DNA of 64,000 nucleotides from an uncultured Collinsella sp. (GCA_902491565.1 CABUIE010000002.1:62001-126000), one strand, 5' to 3'. Numbered from the stretch's first letter, positions 40,834-50,070 are shown. The notes: generated from the letters alone by a model not told the origin. Numbers and translations: made by a program.

Positions 40834-41661
40834 CTATCGATCCTGCTCGGATACGCACAAGGACACCCCCATGAGCACGTCAATTTCGAGCCAACTCGCA
40901 ACCGCACAATGAACTAGCAAAAGCAGCATATAAGCAAACGCCCCATAATAAAGTCCCTCATGCACAAGCGCCGTCACTGAAAGTGCCGACGGCAGCGCCG
41001 CACTCGAAACTACCCATCCAACAAGAACCTGGATAGCGCAACTTGCAACCAGGTTCCATGCCACCAGCAGCGTTGCGGGACGCGCGATTTCTCTCCAGGA
41101 GGAACGAAGCACCGTGACCGAACGCATGATGTAGCGTGGTGCAAACCGAATGCCTCGTAGTCCCCTCTGCTCCACGTCCGCATCTTCAATTAACACGAAT
41201 ACGAACGACGCGGAAAGAAGCGTCACGATTACTGCCACCACAAGCGAGCACAACACCCCGAGCTGACTGCTCGCAAGCGAGGCAAAGACTACAATTGCCG
41301 ATAAAATCAAGTGAACCAAATAAATTAGCAGCGCCCCAGAAATCTGGAGGGGAACCGTCGAGGCCAAGAGATAAACCGGAGGGGTTCGAGCAGGTTGCAC
41401 CGTCTCTTTGGACCGGTCGACGGCAAATAATGAAAAAGCCACATTCGATAGAAGCAGGTTTAAAAAGGCCGCGACCACAGTGCAAATAAGCGTAATGGAC
41501 GGATTGATATAGGCGAGCTCAGTTGCAACGTTTGATACACCAATTTGAAGCGCGCTCATAACAAACAAGGGGATATATAACGCCATCGTGCAGCCACTCC
41601 GGCATTCCTTCGCCCGATCGCCCGATTCCAGAAAGACATTGAAGTTCTCTCGCAAGTTCAC
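40834..41661 (-). CDS. Uncharacterised integral membrane protein
   Basis: The 275-residue product has about six hydrophobic helices and no known motif. A GTG start at 41661 gives a soluble lead of 25 residues, but its ribosome binding site is poor. An ATG at 41586, nine bases after GGAG, would start directly at the first helix and is a fair alternative. Base composition is lower in GC than the neighbouring genes, suggesting recent arrival. No function can be proposed. Confidence 0.6.
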   Translation of the reverse strand: MNLRENFNVFLESGDRAKECRSGCTMALYIPLFVMSALQIGVSNVATELAYINPSITLICTVVAAFLNLLLSNVAFSLFAVDRSKETVQPARTPPVYLLASTVPLQISGALLIYLVHLILSAIVVFASLASSQLGVLCSLVVAVIVTLLSASFVFVLIEDADVEQRGLRGIRFAPRYIMRSVTVLRSSWREIARPATLLVAWNLVASCAIQVLVGWVVSSAALPSALSVTALVHEGLYYGAFAYMLLLLVHCAVASWLEIDVLMGVSLCVSEQDR

Positions 41662-41751
41662 TCTATACCCGTTTTCTTACTAAGCAGGGCGAACGGGCGC
41701 CAATATAAACGCCGGTCCGCCCATCCATAATTTCTAGTTTTAACGTCCAGA

Positions 41752-43125
41752 CTAGTCTGTCCAGCCGTCGATGTAGTCGCGGTTAAGCTCAAAGTACTGC
41801 GCGGCGATATCTTTCGCCAAGGAGTACGAATTAACGAGCGGGTGCATCGCGAGGCTCTCGACAATGTCGCGCTTCGATCGGTTAACGATGCCACGCGCCA
41901 CGGTGCGCTCGTAGTACTTGACGCGACGAATCAATTCGAGGTTTCCCGCGGGCACAGAATCGGCTTCGACGCGATGCGGCACACAGCCATCGGTGGAGAT
42001 ATCGCACGTTGACTCAATGACATCTGTATCGAGAAGGCCGGGGATGGCGCCATTGTTGGGGGTGCACAGGATCATCTGCTGCGTCTTGCCAGAGCGAGCA
42101 ATATCCATGAAGCGGAGCGCGACACCTGCGTATCCGCCAGCATCTTTGCCGTACACGTCAAACGTCCACGGCTTGTCGCGATGAATACCCGTCTCGGCCG
42201 CCATGTAGTTGTTTTCGCGCATTCCGTACCACTTCTCAAAGCACGCGAGGCCTTTTTCGAAGTCGTTCTCAATATCGATAGATGCAAGCTCGCTCGTCAT
42301 TTCTCGATTAATTTCTTCGATTAGTTCACCGCGCGTCTGGGGCGAAGAGAGAACGTTGGCAACGGCGCGCTCGCGATAGTAGAAATAGTATAGGTACTCA
42401 TTTGGCACGCATCCGCGATTTAGGACGAGGTCCTTCTCGAAGAACCTAAGATCTGTATGAGCATATGCCCCGTCGTCGTGGATCAAGTCGGACATGATGT
42501 CCTCGCCGTCAACCGTCACATTGCGGAAGAACGAGAGGTGGTTGAGTCCATAGCACTCGCCCTGAACCGATGCGGGATCAACGCCTTTATACTCGGCAAA
42601 CTGATGCAACATGCCCGAGGGAGCATCGCAAATGCCATAAGTAAAATCATAGCCCATATCGCGTAGGGCCTGAGATACGACGCCAGCGGGATTAGTAAAG
42701 TTAAACACCTTGACGTCCGGCTTTGCGTACTTCTTGATTAACTCGCAATACGAAGCAAGCGCAGGGACGGAGCGCATGGCAAAAGACACGCCGGCTGCGC
42801 CAGTCGTCTCTTGGCCAAGAACCCCATGCGAAAGAGCAATGCGCTCATCGCGAACGCGCATATGGTCCCCACCGACGCGAATCGTCGTGATCACGTAATC
42901 GGCGTCCTTAACGGCCTCGACTGCATCGCCCGTCAGTGAAAAATTAAGCGTGGGGCAAAGCATGCCCGAGACATGGGCGGCAAGGCCACCGTAGATGCGC
43001 AGCTTCTCGGGATCATTGTCCATAAACACAAGTTCGTCGATTCCAAGCGATGACGCCTGCTGGGCTATGCTCTTTGCCAAAAACATGGAGCGGACGCCAC
43101 CGCCACCTATGACCGTAAGTTTCAT
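41752..43125 (-). CDS. GH4 family 6-phospho-glucosidase (NAD-dependent)
   Basis: GH4 enzymes hydrolyse phosphorylated disaccharides by a redox mechanism needing NAD+ and a divalent metal. The start is the ATG of MKLTVIGGGGVRS, the NAD-binding loop, preceded by GGGGG. The metal-binding Cys and His lie in GECYGLNHLSFF, and TNPAGVV and GQETTGAAG are typical. Length 457 residues. Whether it prefers 6-phospho-alpha or -beta glucosides is not clear. It is divergent from an RpiR regulator and near a PTS EIICB, as in the B. subtilis malA-glvR-malP locus. Confidence 0.9.
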   Translation of the reverse strand: MKLTVIGGGGVRSMFLAKSIAQQASSLGIDELVFMDNDPEKLRIYGGLAAHVSGMLCPTLNFSLTGDAVEAVKDADYVITTIRVGGDHMRVRDERIALSHGVLGQETTGAAGVSFAMRSVPALASYCELIKKYAKPDVKVFNFTNPAGVVSQALRDMGYDFTYGICDAPSGMLHQFAEYKGVDPASVQGECYGLNHLSFFRNVTVDGEDIMSDLIHDDGAYAHTDLRFFEKDLVLNRGCVPNEYLYYFYYRERAVANVLSSPQTRGELIEEINREMTSELASIDIENDFEKGLACFEKWYGMRENNYMAAETGIHRDKPWTFDVYGKDAGGYAGVALRFMDIARSGKTQQMILCTPNNGAIPGLLDTDVIESTCDISTDGCVPHRVEADSVPAGNLELIRRVKYYERTVARGIVNRSKRDIVESLAMHPLVNSYSLAKDIAAQYFELNRDYIDGWTD

Positions 43126-43174
43126 ATCGAAACCCCCAATTAGCACATTCAATATTGCATGGTTCGCCTGTGTT

Positions 43175-43189
43175 TGGATATTGTATCCA
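43175..43189. promoter_or_regulatory. Palindromic operator candidate in the GH4/RpiR gap
   Basis: TGGATATTGTATCCA is a perfect 6-base inverted repeat with a 3-base spacer, 50 bases upstream of the GH4 start and 112 upstream of the regulator. It is the best candidate site for the RpiR-family regulator encoded next to it. A TCCCGCC/GGCGGGA hairpin lies at 43205-43228. Confidence 0.5.
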
Positions 43190-43300
43190 GCATGGAGGGC
43201 CGCTTCCCGCCCCGGTTGCAAGGCGGGAAAGGAATTCCCCAAGGAGTTATTATTTACGCAACGGAAGCGGCCACACACGTCCGGCGGGAAGGAAGCACCG

Positions 43301-44053
43301 ATGGTTGATAAAAAGCAGATTTCCAAGCTCTACTCAGCCGCAAAGCTATCCGAAACCGAGCAAAGCGTACTCGAATACCTACTCAACAATATCGACACCC
43401 TCGATGATATTGGCATAAAACCCGTCGCCATGGCATGCTTTACCAGCATGACGACAGTCATCAGGCTTTCGAAAAAGCTCGGCTACCGTGGCTACCGCGA
43501 AATGATGTACGATCTCAAGCACCTTCAGCATGTCTCCCGCGAAATGAATCAATCACTCAAAGACAGTAGCGTCCACTTCGTATGTCACACCGGAGATGTA
43601 GACGTATTCATCGCCGCACTGCATCGCAACAGAATGATCGGAGTAAACGGAGAGGGCTTCTCACGCATCGTTGCGCAGTACATGGCGACTAAGCTCGTTG
43701 GACTTGGCTTTTTGGCCGTCATACAGGACTTCCTAGAAACCGATCAGTTTGTCGAATCCAACCGAAATACGCTCAGCTGCATGATGCTCATATCCAAATC
43801 GGGCCAGACAGAAGCCATCCTGGAAACCGCAAGGGCATGCCACGACGCGGGCATTACGACCCTCGCGTTTACCGGCAACGAAGACAGCGAGCTCGCCAAG
43901 ACGGCAGACGCGATCTTTACGATACATGACGATCACCCAATGGATCTTAAGAACGTTAAGCCTAACTGCTTTACCGGAAGTTGTATTCTCGCATTCGAAG
44001 AACTATTGAGTATCTGCCTTGACAATCTAAAACAAGAAGGCCTGGCCCCCTAA
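43301..44053 (+). CDS. MurR/RpiR family transcriptional regulator
   Basis: The 250-residue protein has an N-terminal helix-turn-helix of RpiR type (residues 1-75; SMTTVIRLSKKLGYRGYREM) and a C-terminal SIS sugar-phosphate-binding domain with LISKSGQTEAILETARACHDAGITTLAFTG. It would sense the phosphosugar made by the PTS and control the divergent GH4 gene and probably the EIICB gene. The ATG follows GGAAGGAAGCACCG; the frame is open far upstream but that region overlaps the GH4 gene. Confidence 0.9.
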   Translation: MVDKKQISKLYSAAKLSETEQSVLEYLLNNIDTLDDIGIKPVAMACFTSMTTVIRLSKKLGYRGYREMMYDLKHLQHVSREMNQSLKDSSVHFVCHTGDVDVFIAALHRNRMIGVNGEGFSRIVAQYMATKLVGLGFLAVIQDFLETDQFVESNRNTLSCMMLISKSGQTEAILETARACHDAGITTLAFTGNEDSELAKTADAIFTIHDDHPMDLKNVKPNCFTGSCILAFEELLSICLDNLKQEGLAP

Positions 44054-44115
44054 ATCATGCGATAGGAAGCCAAGCCCTGGAATTGCGCTATGCAATTGAA
44101 AGCCACTTGCGCGTT

Positions 44116-45780
44116 TTACTCGTCACCGAGAACTTCGTGCACCTCAGAAGCGACTTCGCCGACACGAGGACCGTAAATGACCTGGATTGCCTTGTCGCTC
44201 AGGCGGATAACGCCCATAGCTTCAAGATTCTTGGTGAACACCTCGTCGTCTGCAACCTTAGAACCATCCTTGACAATCACGCGAAGACGTGAGATGCAGT
44301 TGTCAAGATCATCAATGTTGTCGGCTCCACCAAGCGCTTCGACAATGCCAACAGCAAGCGCGCTGTCCTTGGCCGCACGGCCCTGGACTGCCTTCTCGGG
44401 AGTGCTATCAGACTCGCCCTTTGCCTCAGCGGCCTTTGCCTCGAACTCGGCTCTGCTGTTGATCAACTCAATATCGTCACCATCGTCTCGACCGGGCGTC
44501 TTGATATCGAACTTAGTAATAAAGAACCGGAAGAGGAAGAAAGCTGCCAGGAAAAAGGCGGGGAGCAGGATAAGGTATGGAAGCAGATTAAGCTTCTCGG
44601 GGCGGAATAAGAATGGGATCAGGTCCTTGATATTTCCCTGGTACACCGAAACGCCCATTGCCTCCGAGAGAACTTCACCCAGTCCGGAAAGCGGAGCGTA
44701 AACGCCAAAGTAGAGCCAGGGGGCGGCAAACAGGAACGTAAAGAGAATAGGCTCCGTAACGCCAAAGAAAACAGTCGAAATCACTGTGGGGATTAAAAGA
44801 CCAGCAACCTTCTTGCGGTTCTGGGGCTTGGCACAAGACCACATAGCAAGGGCGATGCCCGGGAACAACGCGTAATCGTTAATGCCATAGCCAGCCATGA
44901 AGGCCCTAACCAAGAGCTTGTCACTGCTGGGAGAAGCGAGCTGTGCAAGCTGAATGGCGCTATTGCCCACCACGCGCGTTCCATCGACGACCATGGAGCC
45001 GCCAAGCTCAGTCCAATACATGGGCGTCTCGAGCAACGGATGCAAGCCAAACGGCACAAGGCTCTCGAGCACCCAGCGATAGACAAACGTACCGACCAGA
45101 CCGGAGCCTTTCACGAACGTCGCAATACCCGAGAAGCATCCACCGATGACGGGCCAGACGAAGTACATAATGCCGCCCAGGATGCCACCGGCGACCAGCG
45201 ATACAATGGGGACCGTTCGACTGCCCGCAAAAAACGCCAGCGCCGTTGGAAGCTTGGTCTTGTAAAAGCGGCCGGTGATCCAGGCGACCAGGCAGCCCAC
45301 GATAATGCCGCCAAAGACACCAGAGCTGTAGCCAAAAAAGCCGAGCGAGGTAGTGTAGAGTGCGGACTGCTCACTCGCCTGAATGGACGTAAGGCCGACC
45401 TTCTGAAGAGCTTCCACCGTTGTATTGTCGGCAGCCAAGCCAGCTGCTCCAAGCAGAATCTCAACCGTCTTGAGCATGGTGAGATAGCAGACAAGGGCAG
45501 AAAAGGCAGCCCAGCCCTTCTCTTTGCGAGACAAGGAGAAGGCGCAGCCGACAGCAAACAAAACACCGAGGTTTCCAATGATTACCTCGCCGAGACCCTT
45601 AAATACCGAGAAGAACGTAAAGAGCGGCGAAGCGGCATACCAGTCCCAATTAACGCCAAGGGACACAAGGGTCAGTTCGGTCGTAAAAACGCTACCGATA
45701 CCCAAAAAGAGACCGGAAATGGCAATGAGCGTAATCGGAACGAGCATTGCCTTTCCGAACGATTGGAATTTTTCTTTCAT
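44116..45780 (-). CDS. PTS glucose/maltose-type EIICB transporter
   Basis: The 554-residue protein has an EIIC membrane domain (residues 1-425, Glc superfamily motif GVTEPILFTF) and a C-terminal EIIB domain with the phosphorylated Cys in DNCISRLRVIV. A charged linker of about 60 residues joins them. There is no EIIA domain; the separate EIIA at 50.1 kb is a candidate donor. The start MKEKFQSFGKAM follows GGAGGG at five bases. It is convergent with the RpiR gene, completing a GH4-RpiR-PTS module for a glucoside. Confidence 0.9.
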   Translation of the reverse strand: MKEKFQSFGKAMLVPITLIAISGLFLGIGSVFTTELTLVSLGVNWDWYAASPLFTFFSVFKGLGEVIIGNLGVLFAVGCAFSLSRKEKGWAAFSALVCYLTMLKTVEILLGAAGLAADNTTVEALQKVGLTSIQASEQSALYTTSLGFFGYSSGVFGGIIVGCLVAWITGRFYKTKLPTALAFFAGSRTVPIVSLVAGGILGGIMYFVWPVIGGCFSGIATFVKGSGLVGTFVYRWVLESLVPFGLHPLLETPMYWTELGGSMVVDGTRVVGNSAIQLAQLASPSSDKLLVRAFMAGYGINDYALFPGIALAMWSCAKPQNRKKVAGLLIPTVISTVFFGVTEPILFTFLFAAPWLYFGVYAPLSGLGEVLSEAMGVSVYQGNIKDLIPFLFRPEKLNLLPYLILLPAFFLAAFFLFRFFITKFDIKTPGRDDGDDIELINSRAEFEAKAAEAKGESDSTPEKAVQGRAAKDSALAVGIVEALGGADNIDDLDNCISRLRVIVKDGSKVADDEVFTKNLEAMGVIRLSDKAIQVIYGPRVGEVASEVHEVLGDE

Positions 45781-46094
45781 CAATTCCCTCCTCAATGAGC
45801 CTCTACAAACGACTATTGCACCCCACGTCCCCACACAGGCGAAACGGAAGACATGCTCGGCAATAGACACAAAGTGATTGTAGAAAGGGGCACAAAAAAT
45901 GTGCATCGGCATCGCGTAATGCGGTTAAATCGACCGACGATTGCAAGTATTTACGAATCCGCAAACGGCAGCAAATAGGCAGCGAACGGCAACCTGCAGC
46001 GTAGGACAGTCCCCGCAGGCCGACAATTACCGGTATTTTGGCTCATATTTGTTTAATTGTTGCTCGCCCAAAAGCGCGGAGCATCAACGCGCCC
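45781..46094. other. Intergenic region between the EIICB gene and feoAB
   Basis: This 314-base stretch holds no credible gene. Being upstream of the EIICB gene it must contain its promoter, but I see only weak candidates, and the TGGATA palindrome of the GH4 promoter is not repeated here. No terminator hairpin for feoAB stands out. Confidence 0.5.
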
Positions 46095-48455
46095 CTAAGC
46101 CAGCCCCAGCAATATGCCCGACGAATGCACGACAAACGCCACGATCCAGGCGACCGTCACTTGAAACGCGAACACGGCAACGGCGTAGCGCGCGCCCAGC
46201 TCGCTCTTGACGGCGCCGATGGCTGCCACACAGGGCGGGTACAGCAGCGTAAAGACCAGGAACACATAGGCAGTGAACGGCGAAAACATGGTCGACAGTG
46301 CCGCGGGCGAGGTCGCGCCCAAAAGCACCGTGAGGGTCGAGATGACACTCTCCTTGGCGATAAGTCCGGTGACGAGCGCCGTGGATGCACGCCAGTCGCC
46401 AAACCCAAGCGGCGTCAGCGCCGGCGCAATGATGCTGCCGAGACCCGCAAGCAGACTCTGCGACTGATCGGCGACCACATTAAAGCGGATGTCGAACGTC
46501 TGAAGGAACCAGATGACCACGGTAGCGGCAAAGATAATGGTAAAGGCCTTGGTAATAAAGTCTTTGGCCTTATCCCATGCCAGCATCACCGTCGTCTTGA
46601 CGCTCGGCAGGCGGTAATTGGGCAGCTCCATGATAAACGGCACCGGGTCGCCCTTAAATGCCGTGCGGTTGAGTACCAAAGCCGCGATACAGCCAACCGC
46701 AATGCCGATCAGATAGAGCGAGACCATGGCGGGAACCGTCGCCTGTGGGAAAAACGCCCCGCACAGCAGACCATAGACCGGCAACTTGGCCGAGCAGCTC
46801 ATGAACGGCGTGAGCATGACCGTCATCTTGCGGTCGTGCTCGGATGGGAGCGTACGGGTCGACATGATAGCCGGCACGGTGCAGCCAAACCCGACGAGCA
46901 TGGGTACAAAGCTGCGGCCCGACAGGCCAAAACGACGCAGCACCTTATCCATGACAAAGGCGACGCGCGCCATGTAGCCCGAGTCTTCCAGAATGGAGAG
47001 GAACAAGAAGAGCACGACGATAATCGGCAGGAAGGTCAGCACACTGCCCACGCCCGTAAGCACGCCGTCGACAGCCAGCGAGCGCACCACGTCGTTGGTG
47101 CCGAACGCCTTGAGGCCCGCATCGGCCGAGGCGATGATAGCAGCGATACCGTCCTCCATGAGTCCCTGCAACGCCGCGCCGATCACGCCAAACGTCAGCC
47201 AAAAGACGAGGCCCATGATCACCAGGAACGCCGGAATGGCCGTGTAGCGACCCGTCAGGATGCGGTCGATCTTGACGGAGCGCACGTGCTCGCGGCTTTC
47301 GTGCGGTTTGACGACGCAGCGCCCGCACACGTCGCCGATAAAGCTAAAGCGCATATCGGCCAGCGCGGACAGGCGGTCGGTGCCGGCCTCGCCCTCCATC
47401 TGGGTAATGATGTGCTCGATAGCGTCGAGCTCGTTGCGATCCAGGTGAAGCGCCTCGGTCACCAGCTCGTCGCCCTCAACCAGCTTGGTCGCCGCAAAGC
47501 GCACCGGGATGTGCGCCGTCACGGCATGGTCCTCGATCAGGTTGGCAATGCCGTGGATGCAGCGATGCAGTGCGCCGCCGTCCGATCCATCGGGCGCACA
47601 GAAGTCCAGGCGACCGGGGCGCTCGCGGAACCGCGCCACGTGCAAGGCATGATCCACCAGCTCGCCGATACCCTCGTTGCGGGCAGCGCTAATGGGAACA
47701 ACAGGCACGCCCAACAGGCTCTCGAGCAGATTGACGTCCACGGCGCCGCCGTTGGCCGTCACCTCGTCCATCATGTTGAGCGCGATGACCATGGGGCGGT
47801 CGAGCTCCATAAGCTGCAGCGTCAGGTACAGGTTACGTTCGATGTTGGTGGCGTCGATGATGTCGATGATGGCGTCGGGGTTTTCGTCCAAGATGAATTG
47901 GCGGCTGACGATCTCTTCGCCCGTGTACGGCGACAGGGAGTAAATGCCGGGCAGATCGGTAACGCTTGCCTCGGGATGGTTACGGATGGTGCCGTCCTTG
48001 CGGTCGACCGTCACGCCAGGAAAGTTACCGACGTGCTGGTTGGAGCCCGTAAGCTGGTTGAACAGCGTGGTCTTACCGCAGTTTTGGTTGCCGGCGAGGG
48101 CAAAATGCAGCGGTGCGCCCTCGGGCACGGCCGTTTTTGCCGCACGGGGCGAATACATCCCCTCGCCGAGTGCCGGATGCTCCGTCGTTCCGATTGCGGC
48201 GTTGGCGCGCGGACCGGTATCGGTGTCGTGCACATCCACGAGCTCAATGCGTGCGGCATCATCCTTGCGCAGCGTCAACTCGTAGCCACGCAGGCGAATC
48301 TCGAGCGGGTCGCCCATGGGGGCGTACTTCATCATGGTGACTTCGGTGCCCGGCGTTAGGCCCATGTCCAAAATATGCTGTCGGAGTGCCTGGTCGTCCG
48401 ATGCCACCGATGCGACAACGGCGTCCTTTCCAATCTCGAGCGTATCGAGCTTCAC
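46095..48455 (-). CDS. feoAB: Ferrous iron transporter, fused FeoA-FeoB
   Basis: Feo imports Fe2+ under anaerobic conditions. The 786-residue chain starts with a FeoA SH3-like domain (residues 1-75, DMGLTPGTEVTMM). A linker follows, then the FeoB GTPase domain (GNQNCGKTTLFNQLTG, FPGVTVDRKDG, DLPGIYSL, NMMDE) and a membrane domain with the FVPMLVGFGCTVPAIMSTRT Gate motif. Usually feoA and feoB are separate. A GTG start at 48455, nine bases after GGAGG, is chosen because it begins exactly at FeoA. Possible iron-regulator half-sites lie upstream. Confidence 0.93.
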   Translation of the reverse strand: MKLDTLEIGKDAVVASVASDDQALRQHILDMGLTPGTEVTMMKYAPMGDPLEIRLRGYELTLRKDDAARIELVDVHDTDTGPRANAAIGTTEHPALGEGMYSPRAAKTAVPEGAPLHFALAGNQNCGKTTLFNQLTGSNQHVGNFPGVTVDRKDGTIRNHPEASVTDLPGIYSLSPYTGEEIVSRQFILDENPDAIIDIIDATNIERNLYLTLQLMELDRPMVIALNMMDEVTANGGAVDVNLLESLLGVPVVPISAARNEGIGELVDHALHVARFRERPGRLDFCAPDGSDGGALHRCIHGIANLIEDHAVTAHIPVRFAATKLVEGDELVTEALHLDRNELDAIEHIITQMEGEAGTDRLSALADMRFSFIGDVCGRCVVKPHESREHVRSVKIDRILTGRYTAIPAFLVIMGLVFWLTFGVIGAALQGLMEDGIAAIIASADAGLKAFGTNDVVRSLAVDGVLTGVGSVLTFLPIIVVLFLFLSILEDSGYMARVAFVMDKVLRRFGLSGRSFVPMLVGFGCTVPAIMSTRTLPSEHDRKMTVMLTPFMSCSAKLPVYGLLCGAFFPQATVPAMVSLYLIGIAVGCIAALVLNRTAFKGDPVPFIMELPNYRLPSVKTTVMLAWDKAKDFITKAFTIIFAATVVIWFLQTFDIRFNVVADQSQSLLAGLGSIIAPALTPLGFGDWRASTALVTGLIAKESVISTLTVLLGATSPAALSTMFSPFTAYVFLVFTLLYPPCVAAIGAVKSELGARYAVAVFAFQVTVAWIVAFVVHSSGILLGLA

Positions 48456-48506
48456 GTCCGTGTTCCTCCCCCGGCGCCCACAGGGCGTTGCATTTATGTT
48501 CACCTT

Positions 48507-48531
48507 GGCTAACCGTTTGCCACGGCTAACC
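48507..48531 (-). promoter_or_regulatory. DtxR/IdeR-like half-sites upstream of feoAB
   Basis: GGTTAGCC occurs twice on the minus strand (48524-48531 and 48507-48514), 17 bases apart. GGTTAGSC is half of the DtxR/IdeR box, and the position 50-75 bases before an iron importer makes metalloregulation plausible. Neither site is a full palindrome. Confidence 0.4.
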
Positions 48532-48621
48532 AATTTAACCATGCATGATAGCGCGAACACACAACGATGTTCAATCAGCAAATTGGCGCAATGGGGACAG
48601 GCAGGAGAGTTCAGGGCCATA

Positions 48622-48785
48622 GTTTCCCGATGAGGCCTCTCGGGGAAACTACATCCCAGAATTCCGGCTCGAAACGGGATATGGTTTCCCAAACAGGCCT
48701 CTTACGGAAAATGCATCCCGGAATCCCCGCTCGAAACGGGACGCGCTTTCCCAGTCGAGGCCCTATGGGAAACTGCGTCCCACCT
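48622..48785. repeat. 62-base tandem repeat, about 2.7 copies
   Basis: GTTTCCC-type starts recur at 48622, 48684 and 48746, a period of exactly 62 bases. Each unit carries two small inverted repeats: GTTTCCC with GGGAAAC-like sequence around AGGCCTC, and TCCC with GCTCGAAACGGGA. Units diverge at scattered positions. It lies in the 472-base gap 48456-48927 upstream of feoAB, which also holds the half-sites and a hairpin repeat. Confidence 0.8.
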
Positions 48786-48832
48786 TGAAAGGCAAAACTG
48801 GGGCGCAGTTTCCGGACGGGGCATCAAAAACG

Positions 48833-48902
48833 AAGTTGCGGTGGAATAGTTCCTGGATGGGCTGGTTGATGCCCCAGATAGGAACTATTTCACCGCAAGT
48901 TA
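48833..48902 (-). repeat. GTTGCGGTG hairpin repeat, copy 2
   Basis: AAGTTGCGGTGGAATAGTTC (from 48833) pairs with GAACTATTTCACCGCAAGTT (to 48901) with a few mismatches around a variable loop. It matches the arms of the copy at 39380-39446. On the minus strand it follows the alpha/beta hydrolase gene and is trailed by TTCGTTTTTG, consistent with terminator function. Confidence 0.75.
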
Positions 48903-48927
48903 TTGAAGAGCTTGGATGCCGGGACTC

Positions 48928-49827
48928 TTACAGATGGCGCTCGAGGAAGCGGAAGGCCAGGCGGATCCAGGGACGGACGGAAACCTGCTTGTCCTCGTTG
49001 TCGACCGCGGTGTTGGCGTTGCCGAGCGAAAGGCCATGACCACCCTGGTCGAAGACGTGCATCTCGCATGCAACGCCCTCCTCGGCCATGCGCTGCGCAA
49101 ACGGGTAGACCTGCGCGATCGGCGCCGTCTTGTCGTCGGACACGCCCCACACAAAGGTCGGTGGCATCTGACGCGAAACATGCGTGGTGGGGCAGATGTC
49201 GGCCAGATGCTCGTCAGTTGCCTCGCCGCCCGTCACCATCGACAGGTAGTCGTTGAGCAAATCGCGCCCCGTCTTGCCACCCGTCTTGGGCACACGCAAG
49301 TCAATGCGCGGATCGCGCGTCTGCATGTCGCGCACATAGGCAAAGTCGAGCAATGGATAGCCCAGCACCACGGCATCGGGACGAATGTCGTCCGGACGCG
49401 CCCCGGCAAGTGCCGCAAAGGGGCCGGTCTTCCACTGTGTTGCCAGCGAGGCGCAAATCATGCCGCCAGCAGAAAAGCCCACGACGCACACGCGCTTAGG
49501 ATCGACATGCCACTCGTCGGCGTTGGCGCGCACCGTGGCGACCATCTTGGCAAGATCTGCCTGGGGATGCGGAAAGCTCACGTCACCCGTAGAACTCGTG
49601 ACATAGTTGAGCACAAAGGCCTGGTAACCGTGATCCAAAAACGCAAACGCCACAGGATCCTGCTCATGCGGAGCGATATGCGTAAACGCACCTCCGCCAC
49701 AGATAATCACCGCGGGGCGGCGGCCATTCGGTTTATCGGGCAACGGCTCGGCACCCAAATACGTAAACGTCGCCGGATAATCCTCGGTCGGCTCCTCGCC
49801 CCACAGCGCATGGTTCTCGACAATCAT
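48928..49827 (-). CDS. Alpha/beta hydrolase (esterase/lipase-like)
   Basis: The 299-residue protein has an alpha/beta hydrolase fold with the nucleophile elbow GFSAGG, an oxyanion-type CGGGAF loop in PAVIICGGGAFTH, an Asp in VWGVSDDKTAP and a His in DQGGHGLSL. No signal peptide is seen. The arrangement fits acetyl-xylan or carboxyl esterases of the BD-FAE group, but the substrate is unknown. Confidence 0.85.
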   Translation of the reverse strand: MIVENHALWGEEPTEDYPATFTYLGAEPLPDKPNGRRPAVIICGGGAFTHIAPHEQDPVAFAFLDHGYQAFVLNYVTSSTGDVSFPHPQADLAKMVATVRANADEWHVDPKRVCVVGFSAGGMICASLATQWKTGPFAALAGARPDDIRPDAVVLGYPLLDFAYVRDMQTRDPRIDLRVPKTGGKTGRDLLNDYLSMVTGGEATDEHLADICPTTHVSRQMPPTFVWGVSDDKTAPIAQVYPFAQRMAEEGVACEMHVFDQGGHGLSLGNANTAVDNEDKQVSVRPWIRLAFRFLERHL

Positions 49828-50012
49828 ATGTGCTCCCTTCGCGCAAATTATGCGCCCTTATTTTTCGCCTTCAAGCGTACCCCACTTGAACCCGTGGCGC
49901 AGAAACACTCCGGCAATAAGTTTCCCTTCAACTGATATATCACATAATCCCAGTTCAGAGGTATCGTTGAGCAGCGTAGAATAGGGGCGTTGACCAAGCC
50001 GCGAAACACATG

Positions 50013-50024
50013 TGAAACGTTTCC
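50013..50024. promoter_or_regulatory. LacI/CcpA-type operator candidate upstream of the EIIA gene
   Basis: TGAAACGTTTCC contains the perfect palindrome GAAACGTTTC and resembles LacI-family operators. It lies 47 bases upstream of the EIIA start in the 243-base divergent gap, so it may place the general PTS component under carbon control. Confidence 0.4.
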
Positions 50025-50070
50025 GGCAAACCAAACGCGCGATATGCGCCTATTTAAGTTGGAGGCAACT

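Noticed and set aside
40721..40912. A 63-codon plus-strand frame between the MFS gene and the membrane protein gene
   Set aside because: It has no ribosome binding site and no recognisable sequence, and it overlaps the 3' end of the opposite gene.
48622..48785. The 62-base tandem units considered as a CRISPR array
   Set aside because: There is no alternation of a constant repeat and unique spacers; whole 62-base units are repeated with scattered changes and no cas genes are nearby.
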